A program made the position numbers and the translations under genes. A DNA stretch of 64,000 bases from the NCBI RefSeq assembly GCF_023208195.1, contig NZ_CP060034.1, forward strand, positions 3,658,001 through 3,722,000, given 5' to 3'. A model generated the notes under the pieces. That model saw only the letters and a list, made by a program, of their open reading frames with translations. It did not search any database and was not told the origin of the DNA. The DNA is from Nocardioides sp. InS609-2. Lineage in GTDB: Bacteria; Actinomycetota; Actinomycetes; Propionibacteriales; Nocardioidaceae. Numbering within the stretch: position 1 is the first letter of the stretch; every line of letters starts with the position of its first letter. Positions 1 to 8,253 of this stretch are shown here, in pieces.

Positions 1-23
1 CGAGACGGTCAGGGACCGGGCGA

Positions 24-236
24 TCAGTGGCAGGGGTAGCCCATCAGGTGGCGTCCGTCGTGGACCCACTCGTGGATCGCGTTGCCGGCGGGCAGCGAGA
101 CCGCGCCCTGGTCGGCACTGATGAAGAAGAGGACGAGGACGGAGAGCAGCCCGAAGAAGAGCGCCCAGGGGGCCAGCTCACGCAGCGGGATGGACGGGAT
201 CTCGACGGCCCCGGGGACAGCAGCGGTCTGCGACAT
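24..236 (-). CDS. cbtB: CbtB, cobalt transporter subunit
   Basis: A 70-residue protein with one hydrophobic helix (about residues 22-42, LAPWALFFGLLSVLVLFFIS) followed by the histidine-rich tail HEWVHDGRHLMGYPCH that is diagnostic of CbtB. In this family CbtB works with the membrane protein CbtA in cobalt uptake for cobalamin synthesis; CbtA would lie past the left edge on the same strand. The start ATG at 236 is chosen over longer in-frame versions because AGGAGG lies six bases upstream. The preceding leader carries a cobalamin riboswitch, so expression should fall when B12 is plentiful. Confidence 0.9.
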   Translation of the reverse strand: MSQTAAVPGAVEIPSIPLRELAPWALFFGLLSVLVLFFISADQGAVSLPAGNAIHEWVHDGRHLMGYPCH

Positions 237-284
237 GGTTCCTCCTGTGGGGATGAGAGCGTCCCCTTGAGTGCGGATGGATGC

Positions 285-398
285 GCGGACCTTCGGGTCT
301 GACTCCACCGCTGCCGATCGCTCGGAGGCGGTGTCACAGTAGCGCGACTGTGCCGGAATCCCACCGGCTTCCTCGTGCCCGCGCGGTCAGCCTAGGGC
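285..398 (-). promoter_or_regulatory. Cobalamin riboswitch before cbtB
   Basis: Read on the minus strand, the leader contains GGAAGCCGGTGGGATTCCGG followed by CACAGTCGCGCTACTGTGAC and then GGAGTCAGACC, the order and spacing of the conserved core of adenosylcobalamin riboswitches. It looks like the short, class II type common upstream of cbtAB. Its 5' edge overlaps the stop of the cobB-cobC gene. Boundaries are approximate. Confidence 0.88.
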
Positions 399-2792
399 AT
401 GTGAGAGGGCCGCCACCATCAGGTCTGTCTGGGGTCTCGGCCGCGCTGCGATCCGGACCCACTCGGGCCCCAGCCCGGGGAACGTGTCGGCCCGGCGTAC
501 GGCGATCCCGGCCTCGCGCAGTCGGGTGTGCACGCCGACCCCGACGCGCGCCAGGACGTACGACGTGGACGACGGCACGTGCTCAACGCCCAGCCGCCGC
601 AGGGCGTCCTCGAGGTGCTGGCGCCAGTCGACGAGCCGCTGGGTGCGCTCCTCCGCGTCCGACTTCGCAGCCGGAGCCGTGCAGGCGAGAATGGCGGCGG
701 CCGCGCTCGTCGAGACCGACCACGGCACCTGACCCTGCCGCAGCAGGGCGACCGTGGCGGGCTCGCCCAGCAGGTAGCCGGCGCGCACGCCCGGGATGCC
801 CCAGTGCTTGGTGAGGCTGCGCAGCACGAGGAGTCCCGGGAGCGCGTGGGCGGCCAGGCTCTCCGCCTCGCCGGGGACCGTGTCCATGAACGCCTCGTCG
901 ACCACGACCAGCCGGCTCGGACGCAGCAGCGACCGGATCGTCTCCCGGGGGTGGAGGACCCCGGTGGGGTTGGTCGGGTTGCCGACCATCACCAGGTCCG
1001 CGTCGTCGGGCACGGCGGCGGGGTCGAGCACGAAGGCTGTCTCGGGACGGCAGATCACCTCGGTGACGCGGTGCCCGGCCTGCTGGAGCGCGGCGTGCGG
1101 CTCGGTGAACTGGGGGTGTACGACGACGGCCCGCCGCCACGGGCGGAGGTGCGCGACGAGCGAGAACGCCTCGGCCGCGCCGGCGGTGGCCAGCGCCTCG
1201 TCGGGCGCGCGACCGTGCAGTGCCGCTGCCGCCGCGGACGCGGTCCTGGCGTCGGGGTAGCTGCCGATCCGCTCCAGGCTCTCGCGCAGCGTGGTGCTCA
1301 GCCAGGTCGGCGGCGGCCCGGGGAAGACGTTGACCGCGAGGTCGACCAGTCCGTCGACCGCCTCGACGTCACCGTGGTGGCGCAGCGGGTCCGTGACGGC
1401 CGCCGGCGCTTCGGCGCCTCTCTCGACCCGACGTGCCCCGGCGGCGGAGTGCGGGACCGCAGAGTGCACCGCGTTCGCGAACCGCTGCGCCATCCGCGGG
1501 TGCCCGGCCCAGTGCGTGTGGAGGTACGACGCGTGCAGCGTCGGGCTGGTGAAGCCGACGTCCTGCCCGTCGACCGTCCAGGCAGGTGCGTCTCCGCTCA
1601 CCGGCTCCGTCTTGGTGCGGTGGAACTCGTGTCCGTTCACCTGCTCGCCGGAGCGGCAGAGCAGGGAGTCGGAGGTCGCCACGACGGTCGGGTAGCGCAG
1701 CGTCAGCCGGGAACTCATGGCCGCGGTGGCGTCGATCGCGCCCACCATGGGGTGCCCGTCGAGGGTGTCGACGAGGTAGAGCAGCCCGGCGCACTCAGCG
1801 ACTGTCGGGACACCCGCGTCGACTGCGGCGCGCAGATCTGCGCGCAACGGCGCGTTGTCCGTGAGCGCAGCAGCGTGCACCTCCGGGAAGCCGCCCCCGA
1901 GGTAGATCCCCGAGGTTCCTTGTGGCAGTGCAGAGTCGCTCAGCGGGTCGAAGGGCACCACGTCGCACCCCGCGGCACGCAGCAGCTCCTCGGTCTCGGC
2001 GTACCGGAAGGTGAAGGCGCGGCCACCGGCCATCGCCACCACGGGGCGGCGGCCGGACGCCGGGGCGAAGACCTCGGCGGTCGGGTCCCACGGCACCGCG
2101 TCCAGGTCGGGCGCCGTTGCGGCGATCTGCAGGACACGGTCGAGGTCGACGACCTCGCTGATCTGCAGGACCAGCTGGTCCAGAGTGTGTGCCGCCTCGT
2201 CCCGCTCGGCGGCGGGCACGAGCCCCAGGTGTCGGGAGGGTACGCCGAAGGAGTCGTTGCGCCCGATGGTGCCGAGGACGGGCAGCGAGATCGAGGAGGC
2301 GACCTCGGCGGCGTGCCGCGGAGAGCCGGCCTTGTTGAGGATGACGCCCGCGATCTCGATGGAGTCGTCGAAGGTCCCCATCCCGTGCACGACCGCCCCG
2401 ATCGACCGGGAGGAACGCGAGATGTCCACGACCAGGATGACCGGGCTGCGGGTGATTGCCGCGACGTGCGCCGTCGAGGCGAACCCGTGACCGCCGACCC
2501 GGCCGTCGTAGAGGCCCATCACGCCCTCGATGACGGCCACATCGGCCCCGGCTGCACCGTGCAGGAGCAACGGCAGGATGCGTTGCTCACCGACGAGGTG
2601 CGGGTCGAGGTTGCGGCCCGGACGCCCGCACGCGAGGGCGTGGTAGCCAGGGTCGATGTAGTCGGGTCCGACCTTGTGTCCGCTGACGACGTGCCCGGCT
2701 CGAGACAGTGCCGCCATCAGGCCGATGGAGACGGTTGTCTTTCCCTGGCCGGTCGCGGGAGCTGCCACGACCAGCCGCGGAAGGGTCACCAC
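387..2792 (-). CDS. cobB: Fused cobyrinate a,c-diamide synthase (CobB) and threonine-phosphate decarboxylase-like (CobC) protein
   Basis: An 801-residue two-enzyme fusion. Residues 1-445 are CobB: P-loop ATGQGKTT (13-20), then a class I glutamine amidotransferase domain with nucleophile Cys334 in VAECAGLLY; it amidates cobyrinate side chains a and c using glutamine and ATP. After a low-complexity linker (about 446-475), residues 478-801 are a fold-type I PLP enzyme of the CobC/CobD type, with NPTNPTG (605-611), the PLP-contacting Asp632 and the Schiff-base lysine Lys662 in SLTKHWGIPG. CobD makes the aminopropanol arm from threonine phosphate; in the aerobic route CobC has the equivalent role. 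The start is one of two tandem GTG codons overlapping the cobO stop, so translation is probably coupled. Confidence 0.9.
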   Translation of the reverse strand: MVTLPRLVVAAPATGQGKTTVSIGLMAALSRAGHVVSGHKVGPDYIDPGYHALACGRPGRNLDPHLVGEQRILPLLLHGAAGADVAVIEGVMGLYDGRVGGHGFASTAHVAAITRSPVILVVDISRSSRSIGAVVHGMGTFDDSIEIAGVILNKAGSPRHAAEVASSISLPVLGTIGRNDSFGVPSRHLGLVPAAERDEAAHTLDQLVLQISEVVDLDRVLQIAATAPDLDAVPWDPTAEVFAPASGRRPVVAMAGGRAFTFRYAETEELLRAAGCDVVPFDPLSDSALPQGTSGIYLGGGFPEVHAAALTDNAPLRADLRAAVDAGVPTVAECAGLLYLVDTLDGHPMVGAIDATAAMSSRLTLRYPTVVATSDSLLCRSGEQVNGHEFHRTKTEPVSGDAPAWTVDGQDVGFTSPTLHASYLHTHWAGHPRMAQRFANAVHSAVPHSAAGARRVERGAEAPAAVTDPLRHHGDVEAVDGLVDLAVNVFPGPPPTWLSTTLRESLERIGSYPDARTASAAAAALHGRAPDEALATAGAAEAFSLVAHLRPWRRAVVVHPQFTEPHAALQQAGHRVTEVICRPETAFVLDPAAVPDDADLVMVGNPTNPTGVLHPRETIRSLLRPSRLVVVDEAFMDTVPGEAESLAAHALPGLLVLRSLTKHWGIPGVRAGYLLGEPATVALLRQGQVPWSVSTSAAAAILACTAPAAKSDAEERTQRLVDWRQHLEDALRRLGVEHVPSSTSYVLARVGVGVHTRLREAGIAVRRADTFPGLGPEWVRIAARPRPQTDLMVAALSHALG

Positions 2793-3400
2793 TCGATGCC
2801 CCGCTGGCCCTTCTGACCTCGGTCCATCTGGTGCTTCACCTTGGTCATCTCGGTGACCAGGTCGGCGGCCTCGATGAGCTTCGGGTGTGCCCGGCGGCCG
2901 GTCACCACGACGTACTGGCGCCCTGGGCGGTTGCTCAGCGTCTCGACCACGTCATCCACGTCGACCCAGCCCCACTCCATCGGGTAGGTGAACTCGTCCA
3001 GCACGAGCAGGTCGTGGGTCTCCGCGGCGAGGCGGCGCTTGATCTCCTGCCAGCCCTCCGCGGCCTCGGCCGCGTGATCGGACTCGTCGCCCTCCTTGCG
3101 GGACCAGGACCACCCGGCGCCCATCTTGTGCCACTCGACGGGACCACCCTCGCCGGTCTCCTCGTGGAGCCGGCCGAGACGCTCGAGCACGGTCTGCTCG
3201 CCGATGCGCCACTTGGCCGACTTCACGAACTGGAAGACACCGACGTTCCAGCCCTGGTTCCAGCTGCGTATCGCAAGCCCGAAGGCCGCGGTCGACTTTC
3301 CCTTGCCGTCGCCGGTGTGCACCATCAGCAGCGGCTGGTTGCGGCGCTCGCGGGTGCTCAGCCCGTCATCGGGCACGGCGACCGGTTGTCCCTTGGGCAT
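2786..3400 (-). CDS. cobO: Cob(I)yrinic acid a,c-diamide adenosyltransferase
   Basis: This 204-residue protein belongs to the CobO/BtuR adenosyltransferases, which transfer the 5'-deoxyadenosyl group from ATP to Co(I) corrinoids. The P-loop GDGKGKSTAAFG lies near residue 30, FVKSAKW follows, and the second signature DLLVLDEFTYPMEWGWV lies in the C-terminal half. ATG 3400 is preferred over an in-frame codon 20 codons upstream because AGGAG precedes it by seven bases. It sits two bases after bluB and overlaps the fused cobB start, in the same order as the mycobacterial chelatase-cobO-cobB group. Confidence 0.93.
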   Translation of the reverse strand: MPKGQPVAVPDDGLSTRERRNQPLLMVHTGDGKGKSTAAFGLAIRSWNQGWNVGVFQFVKSAKWRIGEQTVLERLGRLHEETGEGGPVEWHKMGAGWSWSRKEGDESDHAAEAAEGWQEIKRRLAAETHDLLVLDEFTYPMEWGWVDVDDVVETLSNRPGRQYVVVTGRRAHPKLIEAADLVTEMTKVKHQMDRGQKGQRGIEW

Positions 3401-3402
3401 GG

Positions 3403-4029
3403 CTAGCTCCTGTAGCTCTCGTGGTGGATGGCGTCGGCGAGCGGGCGGCGTTGTCGCCAACCGTGTCGTTCCAGGTCGGGCACGGCCTCGACATGGGTCA
3501 CCGGTCCCACACAGAGCCAGGCCACCGGGCGAACCCGGGGAGGAATCGCCAGCAGACCCTGCAGAAACGGTTCGCGGTAGAACGACACCCAGCCGACGCC
3601 CAGACCCTCGGCCGTTGCGGCCAGCCAGAGGTTCTGGATCGCCAGGCAGGTCGAGTACAGCCCGGCGTCGTCGATCGCGTGCCGACCCAGCACCTGCGGA
3701 CCGCCTCGGTCGGGGTCGTAGGTGACGACGATGCCGACGGTCGACTCCCGGACACCCTCCACCTTGATGCGTTCGAAGCGCTCGCGGTCATCCTCGGACA
3801 GGGTCGCGGCGTACGTCGCGCGCTCGGTCTGCACGTGCTCCTGGAAGCGCGCGCGGGTGAGTGGGTCGCGGACCAACACGAAGTCCCAGGGCTGGCTGTG
3901 CCCCACGCTCGGTGCGGAATGGGCCGCCCCGAGAACCCGGTCGAGCGCGTCCGGTTCGATGGGTCCACCAGAGAACTCGGCGCGTACGTCGCGGCGGCGC
4001 GCGATCACGTCGTACAGGTCGGCGCTCAT
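3403..4029 (-). CDS. bluB: 5,6-dimethylbenzimidazole synthase BluB
   Basis: A 208-residue member of the nitroreductase-like flavoproteins. BluB cannibalises reduced FMN with O2 to make the lower ligand of B12, so its presence marks an oxygen-dependent pathway. The N-terminal RRRDVRAEF, the SAPSVGHSQPWDFV segment and GWVSFYREPFLQGLLAIPPRVRPVAWLC in pieces match BluB rather than generic nitroreductases. Its ATG overlaps the chelatase stop (ATGA), placing it second in the riboswitch-controlled operon. Confidence 0.93.
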   Translation of the reverse strand: MSADLYDVIARRRDVRAEFSGGPIEPDALDRVLGAAHSAPSVGHSQPWDFVLVRDPLTRARFQEHVQTERATYAATLSEDDRERFERIKVEGVRESTVGIVVTYDPDRGGPQVLGRHAIDDAGLYSTCLAIQNLWLAATAEGLGVGWVSFYREPFLQGLLAIPPRVRPVAWLCVGPVTHVEAVPDLERHGWRQRRPLADAIHHESYRS

Positions 4030-6077
4030 GCTGCGTTGCCTGCGCGCGTGATCCGGGTGAGGTCGGCGGCACTCAACTCGCTCATCGGCACGTGCTCGGC
4101 GCGCAGGTTGGCGGCGAGCTCCGCGGCCAACCGCATCCGGAACGACCCGGTCTCACAGTCGACGACCACGGCGGCCACGCCAAGGGACGCCAGGTGATGA
4201 GCGGCCTGCCGCGAACGCGCCACCGGGTCGGTGCCGGAGGTCGCGCGGCCGTCAGTGACGACGACGAGCAGCGGTCGTCGTCGTGGGTCGCGGACGCGTT
4301 CGAGCTCCAGCACCCGCGCCGCTTCGAGCAGACCCTCGGCGAGCGGGGTGCGACCTCCGGCGGGCAGCTCGGCCAGCCGCCGCGCCGCGATCTCGACGGA
4401 GCGGGTCGGGGGCAACGCGAGCTCGGCGGCACCGCCCCGGAAGGTGACCAACCCGACCTTGTCGCGTCGGCGGTAGGCGTCGAGCAGCAGCGAGAGAATG
4501 GCGGTCTTGACCTGCTGCATCCGAGTGCGTGCCGCCATGGAGCCCGAGGCGTCAACGCAGAAGAGGATCAGGTTGGCCTCCTTGCCTTCGCGGCTGGCCA
4601 CCCGGAGGTCGTCCGCGCGGAACCGGAGTGGGCCTCCGGCGCGACCCCGGATCGCCTGGTGCGGCGCCGCTGCACGGATGGTCTCGATGAGGTGGATGGA
4701 GCCGCCGGACCCGTCCGGCCGTGAGGTGCCCACCCGGTGGCCGAACTGCGTGATCGCCCGGCTGCGGCGGCCCGCCGCGCCGGTGCCCGTCCCTCGGACG
4801 GTGAACACCTTGGTCCGGTAGGGATCACCCGCTGTCACGGCCGCCTGCGACGAGTCCTGCGATCCGGTCGTCGCAGGAGCCGGTCGGTCCTGCACATCGC
4901 CAGGAGCGGCCGCCGAGTCAGAGGGCACGTCAGGTGTGGTGTCCTCCGCGGCCTCGGCCTGACCGGGTTCCACGCGGGTGTCGTCCTCGGGCTCCTGCCC
5001 GAGGGGATTGCCGGGGTCGTGGTCATCGTCGCCCGGGTTGCCCTGTGGCGGTGGGTCTGGCGGGAGTTCGTCGTCGCCGAGGACCTGGTCGAGCAGGTCC
5101 TCGTCCAGGCCGGGGGCGTCAAAGGGGTTGCGCCGGCGCCGGTGGGGGAGCGCCAGCCGCGCCGCCGCACGGATGTCCTCGCGGGTCACCTCGGTGCGCC
5201 CCTGCCACGCCGCGTGGGCTACCGCGGTGCGCGCGGTCACGATGTCGGCGCGCATGCCGTCCACGTCGAAGGCTGCGCAGACTTCCGCGATCTTCCACAG
5301 TGCCTGCTCGGAGAGGAGCACCGTCTCGACGATCTCCTGCGACTTGACGATGCGCGCGGTGAGGGCCCGCTCCGCGTCGTCGTACGTCGCCGCGAAGCCA
5401 TCCGGGTCGGCGTCGTAGGCGAGGCGGCGGCGGACCACGTCGACCCGGACTGCCGGGTCACGAGAAGCCGCGACCTCGACGGTGAGGCCGAATCGGTCGA
5501 GCAACTGGGGACGGAGCTCGCCCTCCTCGGGGTTCATCGTGCCGACCAGCACGAACCGGGCCGCGTGCTCGACCGAGACTCCGTCGCGTTCCACGGTGGA
5601 ACGGCCCATGGCCGCGGCGTCGAGGAGGAGGTCGACCAGGTGGTCGTGCAACAGGTTGACCTCGTCGACGTACAGGATCCCGCGGTGGGCGCGGGCGAGC
5701 AGGCCGGGCTCGTACTCGGCACGGCCCTCCGAGAGTGCACGCTCGAGGTGCAGGGACCCGAGCACGCGGTCCTCGGTGGCGCCGACGGGCAGCTCGACGA
5801 GACGCACCGGCCGCGTCTCGGTCCTCGCGTCCGCGGCGAACGGGCCGTCGGGCGAGAGGGTGGTGGTCTCGCGGGGGTCGCTGGAGAACCGGTCCCCTGC
5901 CACCACGTCAATGGGGGGCAGGACGGTGGCGAGCGCACGCACGATCGTGGATTTCGCGGTGCCCTTCTCGCCGCGTACCAGCACCCCGCCGATGTCAGGC
6001 GAGATCGTGGTGAGGAGGAGGGCGAGCGCCATGTCGTCGGAACCGACGACGGCAGAAAAGGGGTAGTGCTGTGGCAT
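4026..6077 (-). CDS. ChlI/ChlD-type chelatase (putative cobaltochelatase component)
   Basis: A 683-residue fusion of an AAA+ ATPase (Walker A GEKGTAKST at 36-44; Walker B ILYVDEVNLL near 135-145) and a C-terminal von Willebrand A domain with the MIDAS motif DASGSM near 507, joined by an acidic proline-rich linker (about 345-420). This is the layout of the fused BchI-BchD-like proteins found in actinobacterial cobalamin operons (the Rv2850c type), which are predicted to power Co2+ insertion. The large CobN-like subunit is not in this window. The start ATG has GGGAG upstream and follows a cobalamin riboswitch, which supports cobalt rather than magnesium as the metal. Confidence 0.88.
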   Translation of the reverse strand: MPQHYPFSAVVGSDDMALALLLTTISPDIGGVLVRGEKGTAKSTIVRALATVLPPIDVVAGDRFSSDPRETTTLSPDGPFAADARTETRPVRLVELPVGATEDRVLGSLHLERALSEGRAEYEPGLLARAHRGILYVDEVNLLHDHLVDLLLDAAAMGRSTVERDGVSVEHAARFVLVGTMNPEEGELRPQLLDRFGLTVEVAASRDPAVRVDVVRRRLAYDADPDGFAATYDDAERALTARIVKSQEIVETVLLSEQALWKIAEVCAAFDVDGMRADIVTARTAVAHAAWQGRTEVTREDIRAAARLALPHRRRRNPFDAPGLDEDLLDQVLGDDELPPDPPPQGNPGDDDHDPGNPLGQEPEDDTRVEPGQAEAAEDTTPDVPSDSAAAPGDVQDRPAPATTGSQDSSQAAVTAGDPYRTKVFTVRGTGTGAAGRRSRAITQFGHRVGTSRPDGSGGSIHLIETIRAAAPHQAIRGRAGGPLRFRADDLRVASREGKEANLILFCVDASGSMAARTRMQQVKTAILSLLLDAYRRRDKVGLVTFRGGAAELALPPTRSVEIAARRLAELPAGGRTPLAEGLLEAARVLELERVRDPRRRPLLVVVTDGRATSGTDPVARSRQAAHHLASLGVAAVVVDCETGSFRMRLAAELAANLRAEHVPMSELSAADLTRITRAGNAA

Positions 6078-6107
6078 GGAGGCTCCCGCTCGTCGCCAGT
6101 GGATACG

Positions 6108-6275
6108 TGGGCGCGAGGCCGGTCTTCGGACTTGCTGGCTCGACGTCCGGGGACGCCGTCCAGACCACCGCAGCGGGCCTGTGCCGGATTCTCACCGGCT
6201 TCCCAGATTCTCCCCTCGGGCCCGGCGCTCCGTTGGGAACGTCCGGCACCTCGGGGCACCTCGTGCCTGTCATCG
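6108..6275 (-). promoter_or_regulatory. Cobalamin riboswitch before the chelatase-bluB-cobO-cobB/C operon
   Basis: On the minus strand the leader reads GGGAAGCCGGTGAGAATCCG then GCACAGGCCCGCTGCGGTG, and further on GAGCCAGCAAGTCCGAAGACC, all canonical B12-box elements in the right order. It ends about 30 bases before the chelatase start. The divergent cobL start lies only 20 bases beyond its 5' side. Confidence 0.93.
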
Positions 6276-6294
6276 GTCACGATAGCGTGACTTC

Positions 6295-7503
6295 GTGCCC
6301 TCCTCGCGCCCCGCTCACGTCACCGTCGTCGGCCTCGGCGCCGACGGATGGTCCGGTCTGTCCGAGCCCACCAGGACTCGGGTCCGGAACGCTGCTGTCC
6401 TGGTCGGCGGCCAGCGCCACCTCGGCCTGGTGCCCGAGGTCCACGGCCAGACACGGGAGCCGTGGCCCTCTCCGTTGCGCGACGGGCTCGTCGAACTGAT
6501 GGAGCGCCATGCAGGCGTTCAGCTCGTGGTGCTCGCGTCGGGCGACCCAATGGTCTCCGGCATCGGGTCGACCCTCGCCGAGGTGTTCGGCGCGGACTTC
6601 AGCGAGGTGGTCCCGGCGATCTCGTCGGTCTCCCTCGCGCGCGCCCGGATGCGCTGGTCGGCGGACAGCACCGAGGTCGTCAGTCTGGTCGGGCGTGATC
6701 CGGACGCCGTGCTCCGGCATCTCGCGCCGGCTCACCGGCTGCTGGTCCTGTCCTCGGACGAGGGCACCCCGGCGGTCGTCGCCGCCCTGCTGGTGGCGAG
6801 GGGGTACGGCGACAGCCAGATGACCGTGCTCGGCGACCTCGGCAGCGCCGACGAGACGCGCGTCGAGGCGACTGCGGCGACGTGGAGGGCCGCGGCGTCG
6901 AGGCTCAACGTGATCGCGCTCGACCTGCGCGGGCCGGTGATCGGGTCCTGGGCGACGGGCCTGCGCGACGAGGACTTCGAGCATGACGGCCAGCTCACCA
7001 AGCGCGACCTGCGTGCGAGCGCGCTGGCGCGACTGGCGCCACAGCCGGGCCAGCTGCTGTGGGACATCGGCGCCGGCGCGGGCTCCGTGGGCATCGAGTG
7101 GATGCGTGCACACCCCACCTGCAGGACGGTCGCCATCGAGGCCGACCCCGTACGCGCTGCGCGGATCAGCCGCAACGCCGCGTCCCTCGGCGTACCTGCG
7201 CTTCGGGTCGTCCACGCGCGCGCGCCGGAGTCGTTCGACGGACTGCCAGCCCCGGATGCGGTCTTCGTCGGTGGCGGCGCCACGCGGCCCGGGGTGGTGA
7301 CCGGCAGCCTCACCCGGCTCGCTCCCGGTGGTCGCCTGGTCGTGCACGGGGTGACCTTCGAGACCGAGACCCTCCTCGCACGCATGTATGCCGAGCACGG
7401 CGGCGAGCTCACCCGGATCGCGGTCGAGCACGCCGCGCCCATCGGTGCCTTCACCGGCTGGACCCCGGCACGCGCCGTCACGCAGTGGGCGGTGACCGCA
7501 TGA
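6295..7503 (+). CDS. cobL: Precorrin-6Y C5,15-methyltransferase (decarboxylating)
   Basis: A 402-residue CobL made of a CbiE-like N-terminal tetrapyrrole methylase domain (VTVVGLGADGW near the start, ASGDPMVSGIG near 80) and a CbiT-like class I methyltransferase domain (DIGAGAGSVGIEW near 260). It methylates C5 and C15 and removes the C12 acetate carboxyl. The start is GTG 6295. A TANNNT hexamer (TAGCGT, 6283-6288) ends six bases before it and no Shine-Dalgarno is visible, so the message may be leaderless. Unlike the three minus-strand cob units it has no riboswitch of its own. Confidence 0.93.
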   Translation: MPSSRPAHVTVVGLGADGWSGLSEPTRTRVRNAAVLVGGQRHLGLVPEVHGQTREPWPSPLRDGLVELMERHAGVQLVVLASGDPMVSGIGSTLAEVFGADFSEVVPAISSVSLARARMRWSADSTEVVSLVGRDPDAVLRHLAPAHRLLVLSSDEGTPAVVAALLVARGYGDSQMTVLGDLGSADETRVEATAATWRAAASRLNVIALDLRGPVIGSWATGLRDEDFEHDGQLTKRDLRASALARLAPQPGQLLWDIGAGAGSVGIEWMRAHPTCRTVAIEADPVRAARISRNAASLGVPALRVVHARAPESFDGLPAPDAVFVGGGATRPGVVTGSLTRLAPGGRLVVHGVTFETETLLARMYAEHGGELTRIAVEHAAPIGAFTGWTPARAVTQWAVTA

Positions 7504-8252
7504 CCGTGCACTTCGTCGGCGCCGGCCCCGGCGCCGCGGACCTGCTCACCCTTCGTGCGGCGAAGCGGCTCGCCGAGGCGGATGTGGTGCTCTACCCGGG
7601 CACCTACCTGGACGAGTACGTCCTTGTGCACTGCTCGCCGGACGCCGCCCTCGTCGACACCCAGGACCTCGACCTCGACCAGATCATGCGTCACATCGTC
7701 GAGGCGGACCGTGACGGGCTCGAGGTCGTCCGGTTGGTGTCGGGCGACCCGTCGGTCTACTCGGCCCTGGCCGAGCAGACCCGCCGTCTCGACGAGGCCG
7801 GCGTGTCGTGGGAGGTGACGCCGGGGGTGCCGGCCTACGCCGCCGCAGCCGCGCGCGTGGGTCGCGAGCTGACGGTCCCGCTGATCACGCAGTCGGTCGT
7901 GCTGACCCGCGCCCAGGCCCGATCGACCGCGATGCCGGAAACCGAGGCTCTGCGCCACTTCGCGCGCACTCGCGCCACCCTGGTGATCCACCTGGCGATC
8001 ACCAGGATCCGTGAGGTGATGAGCGAGCTGGTGGACGACTACGGTCCCGACTGCCCGGTGGTCGTGGTCTACCGAGCCAGCCAGCCAGGAGAGATCCTCC
8101 TGCGCGGCACCGTCGCAGACATCGCCGAGCAGGTAGAGCTCGCGGGTATCCGGCAGGCCGCCGTGATCATGGTCGGGCGGGCCCTGGATCCCCGTGGTGG
8201 TGGGGATTCCTACCTCTACGACCCGACGCGGGACCGCTCGACCACGTCCTGA
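7500..8252 (+). CDS. cobM: Precorrin-4 C11-methyltransferase
   Basis: A 250-residue single-domain tetrapyrrole methylase. It opens with VHFVGAGPGAADLLTLR, has YPGTYLDEYVL after it, VSGDPSVYSAL in the SAM pocket and VTPGVPAYAAAAA downstream, the CobM/CbiF pattern. It adds the C11 methyl group of precorrin-5. The ATG overlaps the cobL TGA, so it is translated with cobL. Its end lies two bases from the convergent end of cobIJ. Confidence 0.92.
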   Translation: MTVHFVGAGPGAADLLTLRAAKRLAEADVVLYPGTYLDEYVLVHCSPDAALVDTQDLDLDQIMRHIVEADRDGLEVVRLVSGDPSVYSALAEQTRRLDEAGVSWEVTPGVPAYAAAAARVGRELTVPLITQSVVLTRAQARSTAMPETEALRHFARTRATLVIHLAITRIREVMSELVDDYGPDCPVVVVYRASQPGEILLRGTVADIAEQVELAGIRQAAVIMVGRALDPRGGGDSYLYDPTRDRSTTS

Positions 8253-8253
8253 C

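Noticed and set aside
528..2816. 762-codon open frame opposite the fused cobB-cobC gene
   Set aside because: It is the arginine/valine/aspartate-rich antisense shadow expected at this G+C content, with no recognisable domain, while the other strand has two complete enzymes.
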